64,000 nucleotides of DNA, taken from assembly GCA_963691655.1 (NCBI GenBank), contig OY829328.1:79860400-79924399 (forward strand), written 5' to 3'. Below the pieces are notes generated by a model. It had not been told where the DNA came from and did no database searches. It saw only the letters and a list, made by a program, of their open reading frames with translations. Origin of the DNA: Toxonevra muliebris (Eukaryota > Arthropoda > Insecta > Diptera > Pallopteridae). This document shows, one piece after another, positions 45,500-56,660 of this stretch. Every line of letters starts with the position of its first letter. The first letter of the stretch is position 1. The position numbers were made by a program, and so were the translations under genes.

Positions 45500-46576
45500 A
45501 ATTCTACAAAAATAAAATACTTCTGCTTTCGTCGCTATTATGTAATAGAGGTTGAAGGGCCCTAAGCAAATTGAATAACAAATTTCAATTACTTCATAAC
45601 GAATCTTGGATTAGCTACAATGATTCAGTAGAAAATTAAGCTAGTGAAACAATTACTACGTCATTGATTAGAATTTCAGAAATATTATACGGGGTTCTTC
45701 CCTGAAGGCAACACAAGCACATTTCTTCAGGAACATAATAGTAATAAGTTTTCAAGAAAAAACTTGCAAAATGACAGAAAAATTGCAGAACAACATAAAT
45801 TTTTATTGTTGCTCATAATTATTATTTCGTTGTAATCATTTTTTACGCCCACTCATAACACTGTGCCACAAAATTGAGTTTTTTCCATCGGACTGGCGAT
45901 TTGACATAAAGTTTTGAGTAATTTGGGATCGCTGAGCTCGAATCTGAAGACCATTTTGATCCAGCATGTCAGGATGAAATCATGAAAATGGCTTTAAGAC
46001 TGTACCAGGACATTCTTAATTTATGTCTTATCGTTTTTGTGTCTATAGAAAAATTGTTTAATTGGAAACGAAGCACATTTTTTATGAACACAAGAATCCT
46101 CCATCTAAGCTTCATACCACAAATTTCAGGAATTTTTTTAGTACAGCTTAGAACAATATTGCCTACAGGCTAAAGGAATGATAAAAGTATAATAGTGTGT
46201 TTGGGAAAAAGTTTGCTTATTACAAAGTATTGGGGGCCCTAGAACATCATAATACCCTCCACCCCAATAACATCAAAAATTCAATCATTCATTTCTCAAA
46301 TAAATCTTAAAAAAAATTTTTACTTGAATTTTTCTTAAATAAATTTTAAAGAATAACTTTTATTTTAAAATATTTTTTACTTCCACTTATAATTATTATG
46401 AGTGGAAAATTCGCTTTTTCGCTGCTGAAAATTTTTTAATTGTACAAAATTTATATATGAAAATCTGAGAGCAAAAACGCGTTCAAATTTTTACAAGAGC
46501 AAAAGTGAAATCAATTTATATCTCAGCGGAAGAACGACACAAGTGCAAATGAAACAAATTAGGAGACCTTATTTAA
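45500..46576. other. AT-rich non-coding DNA
   Basis: No homology recognised. The short frame 45982-46173 has no recognisable domain. Confidence 0.5.
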
Positions 46577-47880
46577 TAAGTATAAATCAACGTAAAAATG
46601 TTGCTATCAAGGCACTCGAATCTTATCAGGTAAATTCTAAACTGGTTAGGGAGTGTCTTGACAAACTTAATACGCTTGACTTGCAGAACAAGGTCTCGAT
46701 AGAGTTTTGAGTTGTGGGTGGGCTGGACCCAAGGATAGAACCAGTAGAAGAGAGTAGAGAGACAGGAAAGTTATGTGGGGATAAATGGGAAGAAGAAAGT
46801 TCTAGCGTCTCTCAATCTCGAATTTCTTTGTTTCACTGATGAACCTTAGAAGCTCAGGAAGAGGGAGAGTATGGACATTATTCATACTCAAGAGATCACT
46901 ACTCCTCAGCCTTAATCTGATTCTCGCGAACGCCGGACAGCTACAAAGATAATGCTCCGTAGTAACGTCGTCCTCAAGACACGATTGGCAAAGTGGAACG
47001 GTGATGACGCCCATGTTAGTCATATGCTGACCACATGTGTTGTGTCCTGTGATGACACCCACCAGTAATCTCAGGTCCTTTCTGCTCAGTTTGAGAAGAA
47101 ATTCCGCTGATTTCCCGTTAGGTTGTCTCACGAAGCACTTTGCGGTTCTGCAGGAGTCAAGCTCGGACCATCTTCCTCTATGAATAGAACCCACGAAATC
47201 GTTGATCCAATGTATGATCTCCCCACAACTTACGCCAAGAAAAGGTTCCGGACCCCATGGTGTAATTGCAGAACCTTCATTAGGAAAAGGTATGGATACT
47301 TTGGGTTCCAAGCCATGTAGGAATAAAAGGTAAGGAGAAGGCAGATGAGCTAGCAAAAAAGGGGGACAGAGACCCCATTTGTAGGACCCGAACCGTTTTA
47401 TGGAATAGGAAAAAGATCCCTAACCATGATGTTAAAGAAAGACGAAGAACAACTGCGAACATCATACTGGGATAATCTACCAGGGATGAAACAATCGAAA
47501 ATTCTTTCAAGAACATATTAACTAAAAAAACTTAAGGAATGTATAAATTTATCAAAAAAGAATCTGAGAACTAAAACAGGTATTTAGACAGGGTACTGCA
47601 GGCTGAACTACCACCTGACTAAACTGAGAATATGCAATAATGAGTTATGTAGATTTTGTGAGGAGGATACCGAAACTCCAAAAACACATTCTAGGACAAT
47701 GTCCTATGCTTATGCAAAGCCGGAAAATGTACTTGAGAGATTAGCAAATACCAGACGGCATGCTGAAAAACTTAGAAATAGGCTTTATACTAAGATTTAT
47801 AACTGTTATATACTATGATAACATTATAATCCTCAAAGGGGGCACAATAGTTCGTTAGGACGCGGTGCACATAATAATAA
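46577..47880 (+). pseudogene. I-type LINE RNase H remnant split by a nested LINE
   Basis: The plus-strand left part (46577-46715) reads NVAIKALESYQVNSKLVREC and LDKLNTLDLQNKVSI, the middle of RNase H. The right part (from about 47300) reads WVPSHVGIKGKEKADELAKK, the end of the same domain. NNELCRFCEEDTETPKTH follows at about 47640-47692, the start of the C-terminal finger, and then a CATAATAATAA tail near 47869-47879. Between the two parts lies the minus-oriented fragment 46735-47295. Sequences at the two junctions (AGGTCTCGATAGAG and AGGTATGGATACTT) are similar and may be a decayed target duplication. Several frameshifts. Confidence 0.8.
46735..47295 (-). pseudogene. Nested, 5'-truncated I-type LINE C-terminal fragment
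   Basis: On the minus strand, an open frame ending at 46802 carries LSRKDLRLLVGVITGHNTCG followed by CQSCLEDDVTTEHYLCSCPA and FARIRLR, the C-terminal Cys-Cys-His-Cys finger region of I-type LINEs. ELLRFISETKKF follows close to the stop. The preceding region (DFVGSIHRGRWSELDSC) corresponds to the post-RNase H linker. About 160 codons lack stops, so it is younger than its host LINE. A 3' UTR runs to about 46735, with no poly(A). It is truncated before RNase H. Confidence 0.85.
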
Positions 47881-49049
47881 AATTCTATATAAATAAATTT
47901 TTCTTATTCATAATTATTCTAAAGCAGCATAAAGCGAATTCTTCACTCATAATAGTTACAAATGGACGTAAAAAATATCTATTATAAAATAAAAGTTATC
48001 GGTAACTAAAAAAAAAAATTTTCCTTCTCATAATAATTATAAGGAGATGTAAAAAAAATTGTATAAAATAATTACAAAGAAGAAATATTTATTTAAATTT
48101 TAAATTGTTGGCAATTTTTTCCATTATTAATAAAAATTATTTTGGGTCCCTGATTTTTTTTGCCATTTAATGAAAATAGGAAATTATTTTTGTTTTAGAT
48201 TTGAAATTCACAGTTTGAAATAAATGTTTTCAAATCAATTTTTCAAAAGATTTTTTAATATATATCTCTTTGAGTTACAGTTCAATAGCCACGCCCTCTA
48301 TGCTTATGTTGAAGTTTCGATTCATTTAATAATACTAAACTAACAAAAAACTCTTCTTCTCCAGTTCTTTTCGAATGGTTTGTTAACAGAAAAATGTCGT
48401 TTACGAAATAACAACGAAATAACAAAAAAACAAAACATTTAAAAAAAAATAGTTTTAACATTTATACACTATACATTTTTTTTCATAAATACTCTGAATT
48501 TTATCTATTTTTCCCAAAAATTGTTAAAACAGTTGTTAAAATATTAGTAAAACTATTTCCTCAAAGAAAGACAATATAAAAAAAACATGTCTACACTCGA
48601 TATTGTTCCACTTAGCTGAATACAGATTAAATACTTAATATTAAATTAGCTAAAAAAAAAAAATTACTAAAGCTATCAAATAATACAAAAACAAAAAATA
48701 TAAAAAATTAATTCAATTTAAGTAAATCAACTTAACATCGACGACAATATGAAAGTCACACGTAGTTGAAATACAATACAAAAAAAAACCAAATACCGAA
48801 CAAGTTTTCAAATCCAATTTGAATATAAATTCGATATTTAGTTTATTTTGGATATTTGCATATATGGAATGTGGCAAACGAGTTGACTGCGTGTAGCGTA
48901 GCATAAAGTGTAGAGTATAGCGTCGCGCTGCTGCTTTGCATTACGACGCACAGTGGTATAAAATTCAAATGCAATGCTACAAAAGTCGGAATTACTAAAT
49001 TTGGTAGAAGATACATTGAAAGGCACATCGAACTCCCGAAACTTGACGG
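47881..49049. other. AT-rich non-coding DNA
   Basis: No coding homology recognised; A/T homopolymers throughout. Confidence 0.55.
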
Positions 49050-50512
49050 TGGAACTTTAACCCAAAGCAAAGCATTTTGGAATTATACTTGTTAGCAAGC
49101 TCAGCTGGAAAAGGAATATCGAAGAAAGGAAAAAGAAGGCGTTATGCGATTTCTACGCATGCCAGAAAACTTTTGGTAAACGGTGGAGCGTAAGTCCGCG
49201 CCTCATCCATTGGATGTACACGGCCGTCATACGTCCTGGACTTACCTTTTGATTGTTGGTATGGTGGAATGCAGCGAACATAATTAGCTATCTCAACTAA
49301 CTTGTCAAAGTTCAGAGATCAGCCGGCTTAGGACTTACAGGTTCTTAGAGCAAAACGCTTTAAACGGGGCTGGAAATGATTCTTCACTTTTCACCCCTAG
49401 ACGAATATCTCAGGTATGCAGCAGCCAAAACAGTTTTGAAAGCACAACGCTTTTGGACACGTTGTCCATCCTAAACGAGTATAGTACAACAGAAGCCAAA
49501 AGTACTATGGACTATATCACATCACAAGTGGTAGTAGAAAGAAACTTCTTGACCATCATACAGGCATGGAAACACAACACGGTTATTACCAGCAGCGATC
49601 TTCAGTCCTTCACTGATGATTCGAAAATGGAAGAGGGTGCTGGATTCGGAGTTTTTTGCGATTCACTAAAAATCGTGTAGTCTTATAAAGTCACTGCCTG
49701 CAGTAGTGTCTTTCAAGCAGAGATCCTCGCTATCGATAAAGCTTTATAAGGCATTATCATAAGGAACCTTAAGCCCTCACTTCAATCAAAACGCTGGATA
49801 ATACGACCATGAGATCTAAAGCAGTACTAAGCGCATTAAATCAAACTCAGCTGGGTTCCCGGACATAGTAATATTGAAGGAAACTATAAAGTTGAACTAG
49901 AGAGAATGGGAGCAGCCTTAGTTCCTTAATATGAACTGGTATCACTAAACATACCATTAAGAATCATGAAATCAAGTCTAGACCAAAAAGCGGAAGAAAC
50001 AATCAACAGATCCTGGCAAGTTCAGAGCTGTAAAATAGTCCTAAGTTTATGGCTTTCTTTTAGTAAGAAACAAGGTTAGAACTTCCTTTGTATAAAAGAG
50101 AAACTCTAGTTCTAGTCCGAGCAGTCATAATCTTTTGTAAAATTGGCGCAATGGTTTTTAGAATTTGAGTCGCAGTATCAAACTACTGTAGAAACTCGGA
50201 GGACGAGGAAGAAAACGAGGTAAAGACGAAGAAGAAAATGAGATTATCCACCACTTTCTCTGTGAATGCCCCCAATCTCCAAATGCGTCAACTCCGTTTC
50301 CTAGAAGATAGACTGTTTGAAGAACTGAAGAACCTGGCAGAGATTTCCCCTATAGACCTAGTAAGGTTCATTAGGAGTACTCAGTGGTTTAAGGATGGGT
50401 AGAGGCTTTTTGAGATCTGTTTCGTAGGTTGAGAATTCCAATTGTATAGGAACATCTTAATGGACCAATTTTTGGCCCCCGTGAGCACTTCCCTCTAAAC
50501 CTAACCTAACTT
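49050..50512 (+). pseudogene. I-type LINE remnant: RT thumb, RNase H, finger, CCTAACC tail
   Basis: In order on the plus strand with many frame changes: SWKRNIEERKKKALCDFYAC with QKTFGKRWS (about 49105-49190, RT thumb), MYTAVIRPGL, a LHFSPLDEYLRYAAAK segment, FTDDSKMEEGAGFGVFC (about 49608-49660, RNase H start; the usual YTDGSK is altered), SVFQAEILAIDKAL (about 49708-49748) and LSWVPGHSNIEGN (about 49848-49890). The remains of the finger (HHFLCECP near 50250-50275) and LVRFIRSTQWF (about 50360-50395) follow. It ends in AACCTAACCTAAC at 50498-50510. This is an old copy, truncated within RT. Confidence 0.85.
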
Positions 50513-50639
50513 AATAAATGTTGCTTTGAGAGGATATACATATGACAAAACATATCCTTCTTTTATTTTATAGGAATATAACATTTTTCACATATTTTTC
50601 TCTAGTTTATATTTCATCTCAAGTAAAATCGATTGGACT

Positions 50640-51310
50640 CAAACTTGCACAAAGTTTATTTCTATGGGGTAGTAGTTTGGTTTAGTGGCTGTCCATCAGG
50701 ACACACTTAGGCCAAAAATGGCCCGTAACGGGAAATTTTAACGAGTTCGGTCAAAAACTCGTCGACTTGAAGGGGGTGGAATTTTGGCATTTTATTCAAT
50801 CAGCTCTTATTTCGGATCCATGTAACTAATCACTTATTGCATTTAGAAAATTTTGTCCAACACAACAGATTTCGACAGATTTTTATTCGATCTTTTGAAA
50901 AAGAATAAAAAAAATTACAGAAATCCAAAAATATTCCATCTTTTTTTAAATCACAAATAGTTGTAATTTTTTTTCAAAAAGAAAGGTTTTTTGGGTTAAA
51001 AGAAAGCTCAGATCTTTTCCTTTGAGAACTTTGAGGTTGAAAATTGGGCTGAGGCTTGTTTATCTATCAAAATGAATGTCAAGTATTTTTCAGATAAAAA
51101 GTTTTTTCTTAGATATGAAACATGTAGAAGATAAGATAACACAAATTTTATATAGTTACCCCACACACTAAAATTATAAATTTTGGGCCAAGTAGAAAAC
51201 AGGGACTTCGAATCATCCTTAAAGTATGACGAACAATATCCCAGCAACTAATAAGCAGATTAAAATAATTTGTATAACTGAAATGAAACTTAAAGAGTTT
51301 TTTTTTTCAT
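50640..51310. repeat. Dispersed repeat region, inverted relative to 31.2-31.6 kb
   Basis: 50765-51075 matches the complement of 31240-31560 (shared GGATCCATGTAACTAATCAC and TTCATTTTGATAGATAAACA). The match to 31560-31760 upstream is weaker. No hAT ends were recognised here, so this may be a fragment of the same element or the donor of sequence captured by it. Confidence 0.7.
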
Positions 51311-52249
51311 CGAAAAAAAAAACTTTAGTATTTCAGAATATGCAGATTTTTGCCCACTGAAAAACACTTCTAAACCACTGTGCATTGGACCATTTTAATA
51401 TATTCTAATTAGACGCTTCGATTTCGGGTCTCGCTCGCTTTAATAACGGATTTGTATCCAAATTTTTTTTTTCTCTTTTTTGTTGCTGCTGTTTTTGTAT
51501 TTTTTTATTTTTATTTGTCTGTCCATCGATCGATCGTTGTTGCCTGTCTCTCTGAATACCTATCTACAAGTGTTTATGTTCATAGTTTGGCATATTCATT
51601 CAATCGTCTTTAATTCGTTTAATTCGTATCAGCTTTTTGACTTTTTTATATTAGCATGCAACAGGTTTTTTTTGTTTAGTTTGTTAAAAGATCAATGAGT
51701 TTCTTTCCTACTTAGTTGGAGGAGAGATAAAGAGCGAAAGGCAAAAAAAAAAAAAAAATGAGCGGTGAATTTAAAATCAAATCACTTCGTTAACCAAAAA
51801 CCTGAGATCAGGTGGATTCGTAGAATAAATTAAAATTTAGTACACTAAAAATAAAATTTTTGTAGTCGTATTTCTTGAATAGGGCCTTTGTGACTCACTA
51901 AAGCATGCTTGAGACTTTCCAAAGGACTTCAAGGGGAAAACAAATTCATGAATCTTATATAATCCTTCTACCTTTTTTTTTATATATATTTTAAGCTCGT
52001 AGTGGTTTTATTTGAGCCCCATTCCTTTTCCATTTTGACCTCGACTTTCCCGAAAACAGGGACAGAGGAAAATTCCTATTTCAAATTCGAAATCAATGGA
52101 TAGTTTAACAGATTCTGTAATCCTATCGTTGATATCGTTGATATACCATCACTCAGTTTCGTATACTTTTTCTAGTCAAATGAATACACAGAGCTATAAA
52201 AAATTATGGTGAAACTAATTTTCAAAAACTTGAACCAAAAATTTTGACG
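51311..52249. other. AT-rich non-coding DNA
   Basis: No homology recognised. An ATCGATCGATCG palindromic run lies at about 51526-51537 and a poly(A) run near 51744-51759. Confidence 0.5.
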
Positions 52250-52490
52250 AAAATTCATACTAAAAAATTGGAAAAATTCAAACTGAATTTCAGACCAAAA
52301 ATCAAGTAAAAATTTAAACCCTATCTCAAACCAAAAATCGGAACAAGCACAGATAAGAAATCAAATAAAATTGAGACCCAAAATTCAAACAAAACTCAAC
52401 AAAATCCAGACCATAAACCAGACCTAAAATTAAATTGAAAATCACATCATAAAATCAGATCTAAAAATAAATTAAAAAGCACACCTAAAT
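52250..52490. repeat. Short block of the CAGACCAAAA repeat family
   Basis: AATTTCAGACCAAAAATCAA and relatives recur, in the same orientation as 17380-18600. Confidence 0.65.
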
Positions 52491-52659
52491 CCATTTTCAA
52501 GTTCTTCTAGAAATCATCTCAGGTTTTCCAAAAAAAAAAAGGAAAAAAATGGAGTCTGGTATGAAGCGTGGGCTAAGCAGTCACACACTCAAAGCCAGTC
52601 AAATTCAATTCCATTACAATTACATATTTAATTCCAAGAAATTGAAAGTGTTAATTATG

Positions 52660-53797
52660 TTAGGTTAGGTTATGATATGTTATGTTACGTTAGGTTATTG
52701 TGGTAGTCGGTCTAAATGACCAACTCACTTAGACCCTAAACGGGCTCAGATACTTCCGTAAGAGAAGTACAATCGTATTTGCCCAGAAAACCCGCTCTAC
52801 TTCTAGCTAGAGCTGAGCAATTACAGAAGAAGTGTTCAACTGTTTCTTCTTCTTCGTCGTCACTGCAACTTCTGCAAAATTCATGGGAGAATATTCCTAA
52901 ACTGAGAGCATACCTGCCAAATAGCCAATGATCGGTTATACAAGCCACGACCTTAGCGAGGTCCACTCTCGGAAGGCTGAGCAACTCTCAATTACCTCCT
53001 TTCCAATTTCGGCTACATTCGCCTAGTCGTGAAATAAGTGTTTTCGTCTGCCCAAGACCTATTGGCCTCACGCACGGCCCTATTCCTCAGCATTTGTTTA
53101 CAGGTGGCAATAGGGAAAGGGGAAAGTTAGTACCCTGTCTGGCTAACTCATCAGCCCTGCAGTTTCCTTTAATGTTCTTATGTCCCGGAACCTATGCTAG
53201 GCGTACCCTGAAAACGGTGCTAATATTATTTAGGAGGGCTGCCAGGAATTCTTGAGCAATCTTTAATTTTAGTGCCGCCTGGCTATTCGAGTATATATTT
53301 ATAATACTTTTGTCTACCTCTTTTATCGCTAGGACCTCTGCTTGATAGACACCTGCAATGGTGGGGAAGACGAACAGATAGTTTCAGTCTCCTAGTTCTT
53401 TTGAGAAAACTCCAAAGCCAACTCTATCGTCAAGCTTGGATCAGTCGGTATTGAAATTGAGTTCCCCCCTTCTCCATGGCATGGATGTTTTTCAATTCCT
53501 TCGCAACGAAATACGCGTCTTGAAGCGCGCCTGTCAAAGTTGAGTTTTGAAATGGAGTGGTCAATCTCTTGGATACAACTACTCCAGATATGTAAGATAG
53601 TAGAATGACCTGTCTGCCGATCTTTCCATATCGCTGAGCTTTTTAGCCTTAGCGCCGATGAGGCGGCTATTTGTTGCTCTACCAAGTCTGAAGCAGGTAG
53701 GTTTAGCAGCACTTCCAGTGCTTTTGTTCGGGTAGTCCTCGAAGCACCTGAAATACATAAAAAAAACTGTTCTTTGGACCTTGCTCAGAATTTTCAT
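52660..53797 (-). pseudogene. I-type LINE remnant: RT end, RNase H, finger, CCTAACC tail
   Basis: On the minus strand the fragment begins near 53797 with LSKVQRTVFF and continues LLNLPASDLVEQQIAASSAL (about 53650-53710), the linker after RT. RNase H follows: FQAEVLAI-like and NIYSNSQAA-like decayed motifs (about 53270-53350), then a VPGHKNIKGNCRADELA-like segment (about 53140-53195). VACITDHWLFGRYALSLGIF and the finger CRSCSDDEEEETVEHFFCNC (about 52825-52960) follow in an open frame ending at 52736. The 3' end carries CCTAACCTAAC in sense orientation (52660-52673). Multiple shifts. The 5' border abuts the DUF4780-carrying region. Confidence 0.85.
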
Positions 53798-53880
53798 TTA
53801 ACTTGATTTCTGAGTAGTAGTACTGTTAATTACCAATTACAATTCTTTGTAATGTGAATTGCTACTGATAATTAACATTA

Positions 53881-55236
53881 CAATTTCTCAGTAATGAAAA
53901 TGTTCAATTCTATTACTGAGGAATTGGACATTACCGCCTCATTCCATAGCACGGTAATTACTTCAGCTGCTCCGTAGCGAGATATGTTAGAATGGAAATT
54001 GAAGTTTGGGAGAGCCAAGCTTTCCGGGGCTGCCAGGCGTAGGCTCAAGGAATACTTGGCAAGAGGCCACGCTATACATAGTGCACGGACTCTTGGCATG
54101 AAAACCTATGCAGAAGCCGGCACGCCTCAAAGGAAGGGCGCTTCCAAATCTCAGAGGTCGGATGGTTTGAGACCCGGCGCTAACCCTCCGAAAAAGAAAG
54201 CCACACAGGCCACTCTAACGGACGCAAGCAGTGCTTGTGTGCAGTGCTTTTACGGATATGTTGGCCGGCGTTAGGGTTGGGGTATTACCATCTAGCTTTC
54301 CAACTACTATCTGGACAACGGAACAGCTAAACGTACTTAAAACTCTGATTTTGAAGCAAATTCTAGAGCCTCATGGCTCTATGAAGCCTTTGTTTCTGGG
54401 ATGCACCTTCAAATCAGGGTGGCTTACATTTCTATGTGGGGATAGGAACACAGCAAATTGGTTGAGGGCAGTAGTGACTAACCTCACTCCCTGGGAGAAT
54501 GCTTCGTTGAAGGTGGTTGATGAGGCAGAAGTGGCCAAACTACAGATATAGGTGTGATACTTCCAAGGAGCCAGTGAAAGGACAGGCGGGACGATGTTGA
54601 GCTTCCTGAATGCCCAAAACAACGGGATAAAGGTCGGAGACTGAAGGATTCTTAACAGAGTCCAAAAGGTCTCCACTACAGAGCTTAACGTAGCTCTAGA
54701 CTCTGAGTCTACTGCTATGGTGGAGAAGGAAGGTCATAAGCACTGCTATAGCTTTGACTCTAGTCTGCCTCGCCTTAAGCTTAAAGAATCTAGGGCTGAT
54801 GCAGCGATGACCTTCCTTCTATATCCAGGGCTGCTAGGGCTAATAAGTTCAATTCATATTCAAGGGAAGGATGACAAACCCTTCACTTCAAGGGCAGCTA
54901 TAGCAAGAAGGTCTAGACCCCATGAAGTGGCGCAGGATGTTTAGAATACATCGCTTCAAATGTGGCTGCGGTTAGACAGCCGTTATAGCAGGATGGTAGG
55001 TGAAAAGGGCCATCCCGGCAGGAAACTCCTCAAACTGGCAATGAGAGCAACAGTGCCTGTACTGCCTGGCGCCCTATTTCTGACAGACTGAGACAGTCGG
55101 AAAGGAAAGACCTTGGAGATGTGTTCTGCAAGGCGTAGATCGCTTTACCTTGGAAAAGGACTCTTGAAACTTTCTGAGATATGCGGCATAAAACCTGGAA
55201 TTGAACATTTTTCCATTTTCATTACTGAGGAATTGA
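53881..55236. mobile_element. Inverted-repeat-flanked unit carrying a DUF4780-type gene
   Basis: CAATTTCTCAGTAATGAAAA followed by TGTTCAAT (53881-53908) has its reverse complement at 55201-55236, where a few extra bases interrupt it. Weaker inverted similarity may extend outward. ATTACTGAGGAATTG also recurs near 53918. The unit encloses the gene remnant at 53984-54944. No transposase or target duplication was identified, so the element class is open. Confidence 0.55.
53984..54944 (+). pseudogene. DUF4780-type protein remnant
   Basis: The N-terminal part (53984-54274) encodes a basic segment, KLSGAARRRLKEYLARG, and a Pro/Lys/Ser-rich linker. After a frame change near 54231-54274 comes LPSSFPTTIWTTEQLNVLKT, then FLGCTFKSGWLTFLCGD and NTANWLRAVVTNLTPW (about 54390-54500), the core pattern I associate with DUF4780, a domain frequent in insect repeat-associated genes of unknown function. 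The same frame continues past three stop codons (near 54549, 54555 and 54648) through MLSFLNAQNN, VQKVSTTELNVALDS and HKHCYSFDSSLPRLKLKE to 54944. The composition (rich in KRS early, globular later) suggests nucleic-acid binding, but that is inference. It is inactivated by one shift and three nonsense codons. Confidence 0.65.
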
Positions 55237-56504
55237 AAATATTTATTGCCAATAACAACTCCCAGAAATGGAATTGGCAAAGGAAAAAAAAATAATTCCA
55301 GAAGTTGGAAATGTAATTACTCACTTCAACTCCAAGGAATTATAATTGAAGAGGGATTTCATTCCTCAAGTAATCATGACTATCCAGCTCTGCACACAGC
55401 TTTTTTTTCAGCATTATTCTCTGAATGTGTTCAAAAATTTTTTCCAGTGTACTTATTTTAAAATTGCTGTTAGTATTTCACTATAAATAAATTTTCGTAT
55501 ATTATTCATATTCATTTCTTTTATGTATTTTTTTTGGGTGACTTAAATTAAAACGATATTTGAAAACGAGTTACTACAACAACAACTCACAATAATCGCA
55601 TTTTATTGAAAGGCGGCACAGCGTCAAATGATTTCTGACAGTGCGTCCGTTGCTTCATTAGTGGTGCGTGAAGCAGGTGAATAAAATATAAAACTTGTAG
55701 TTTGTTCATACTCTCATGCCCTCATCTCCCCTCATATTCACTGCATTCACCTCATTATTGATTTCTTTCAATAATATAAACTATAAAATTGGGACTGGCT
55801 GGTAAATGGGGAGAAGGAAGAATCAGCTCACGTTAAATGTTTTATTACAAAAATAAATTAACCAGAAAATTTATGAAAAAGAGATAAAACTTCTTTTTAA
55901 TGAATTTTAATGTGAATTTGATCTAATGAAGTTTACCAAAAAAAAAAAACTACAAAAAAAAAAACTTTTCAGTTTTTTTTTTTTTGTCAAGAAAAGAAAA
56001 AGTAAAAATTTAACTATTTAACAAATAAATTATTTAAATTGAGTCTAATTAACAAAAAAATAAAATAAAAAAATAAAAATAGTTAAAATACAAAAATATA
56101 TGTAAAATATAATTTATTGTCAGTTTTATGTGTTTTTATTTATTTATATATATTTTTTTTATATTTTTTATTTGCATCTTACATTTACTCACATTTTTTC
56201 TTTTCATTTTTCTGAATGTTGTTTGACGCACGTGTTCGTAAAAATATATTTTAAAAATTTTAAATTAATTGTTGCCAAAAAAAAAACATATTTCTTTGGA
56301 AAAAAAACAAATTTGTTGTGGCTTTCACGCCTCGAGCCAACGAGAAGAAAAAGTTAATACACACACTCACACAATTACAAACAAAATACATACACAAATT
56401 CATATATTACATATAAGTTTTTCAGTTAGACTCTGAAGTTATTAAACTATTGGTCACGCATGATTAACTTTGTGTACTGTAAAATATACAGTAGGTGCAT
56501 AGAC
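55237..56504. other. AT-rich non-coding DNA
   Basis: No homology recognised; poly(A)/(T) runs near 55940-55985 and 56275-56287. Confidence 0.55.
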
Positions 56505-56660
56505 TAGCGGATGGTAGGGGGAAGGGGACTCGCCCCTTATCGATAAAAATGTCTTACATTTTGATTGTTGGTGTATGAATCAAATAAAAAAACTGCAAAC
56601 TGACGAAATTGAAAATCCCCCCTCTTCAAAAATGTTTGCAACCGCTAATGAGTATATATA

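Noticed and set aside
56505..56652. Possible tiny element with TAGCGG / CCGCTA ends next to the maT transposon
   Set aside because: Only six to eight bases match at the ends and no target duplication is evident.
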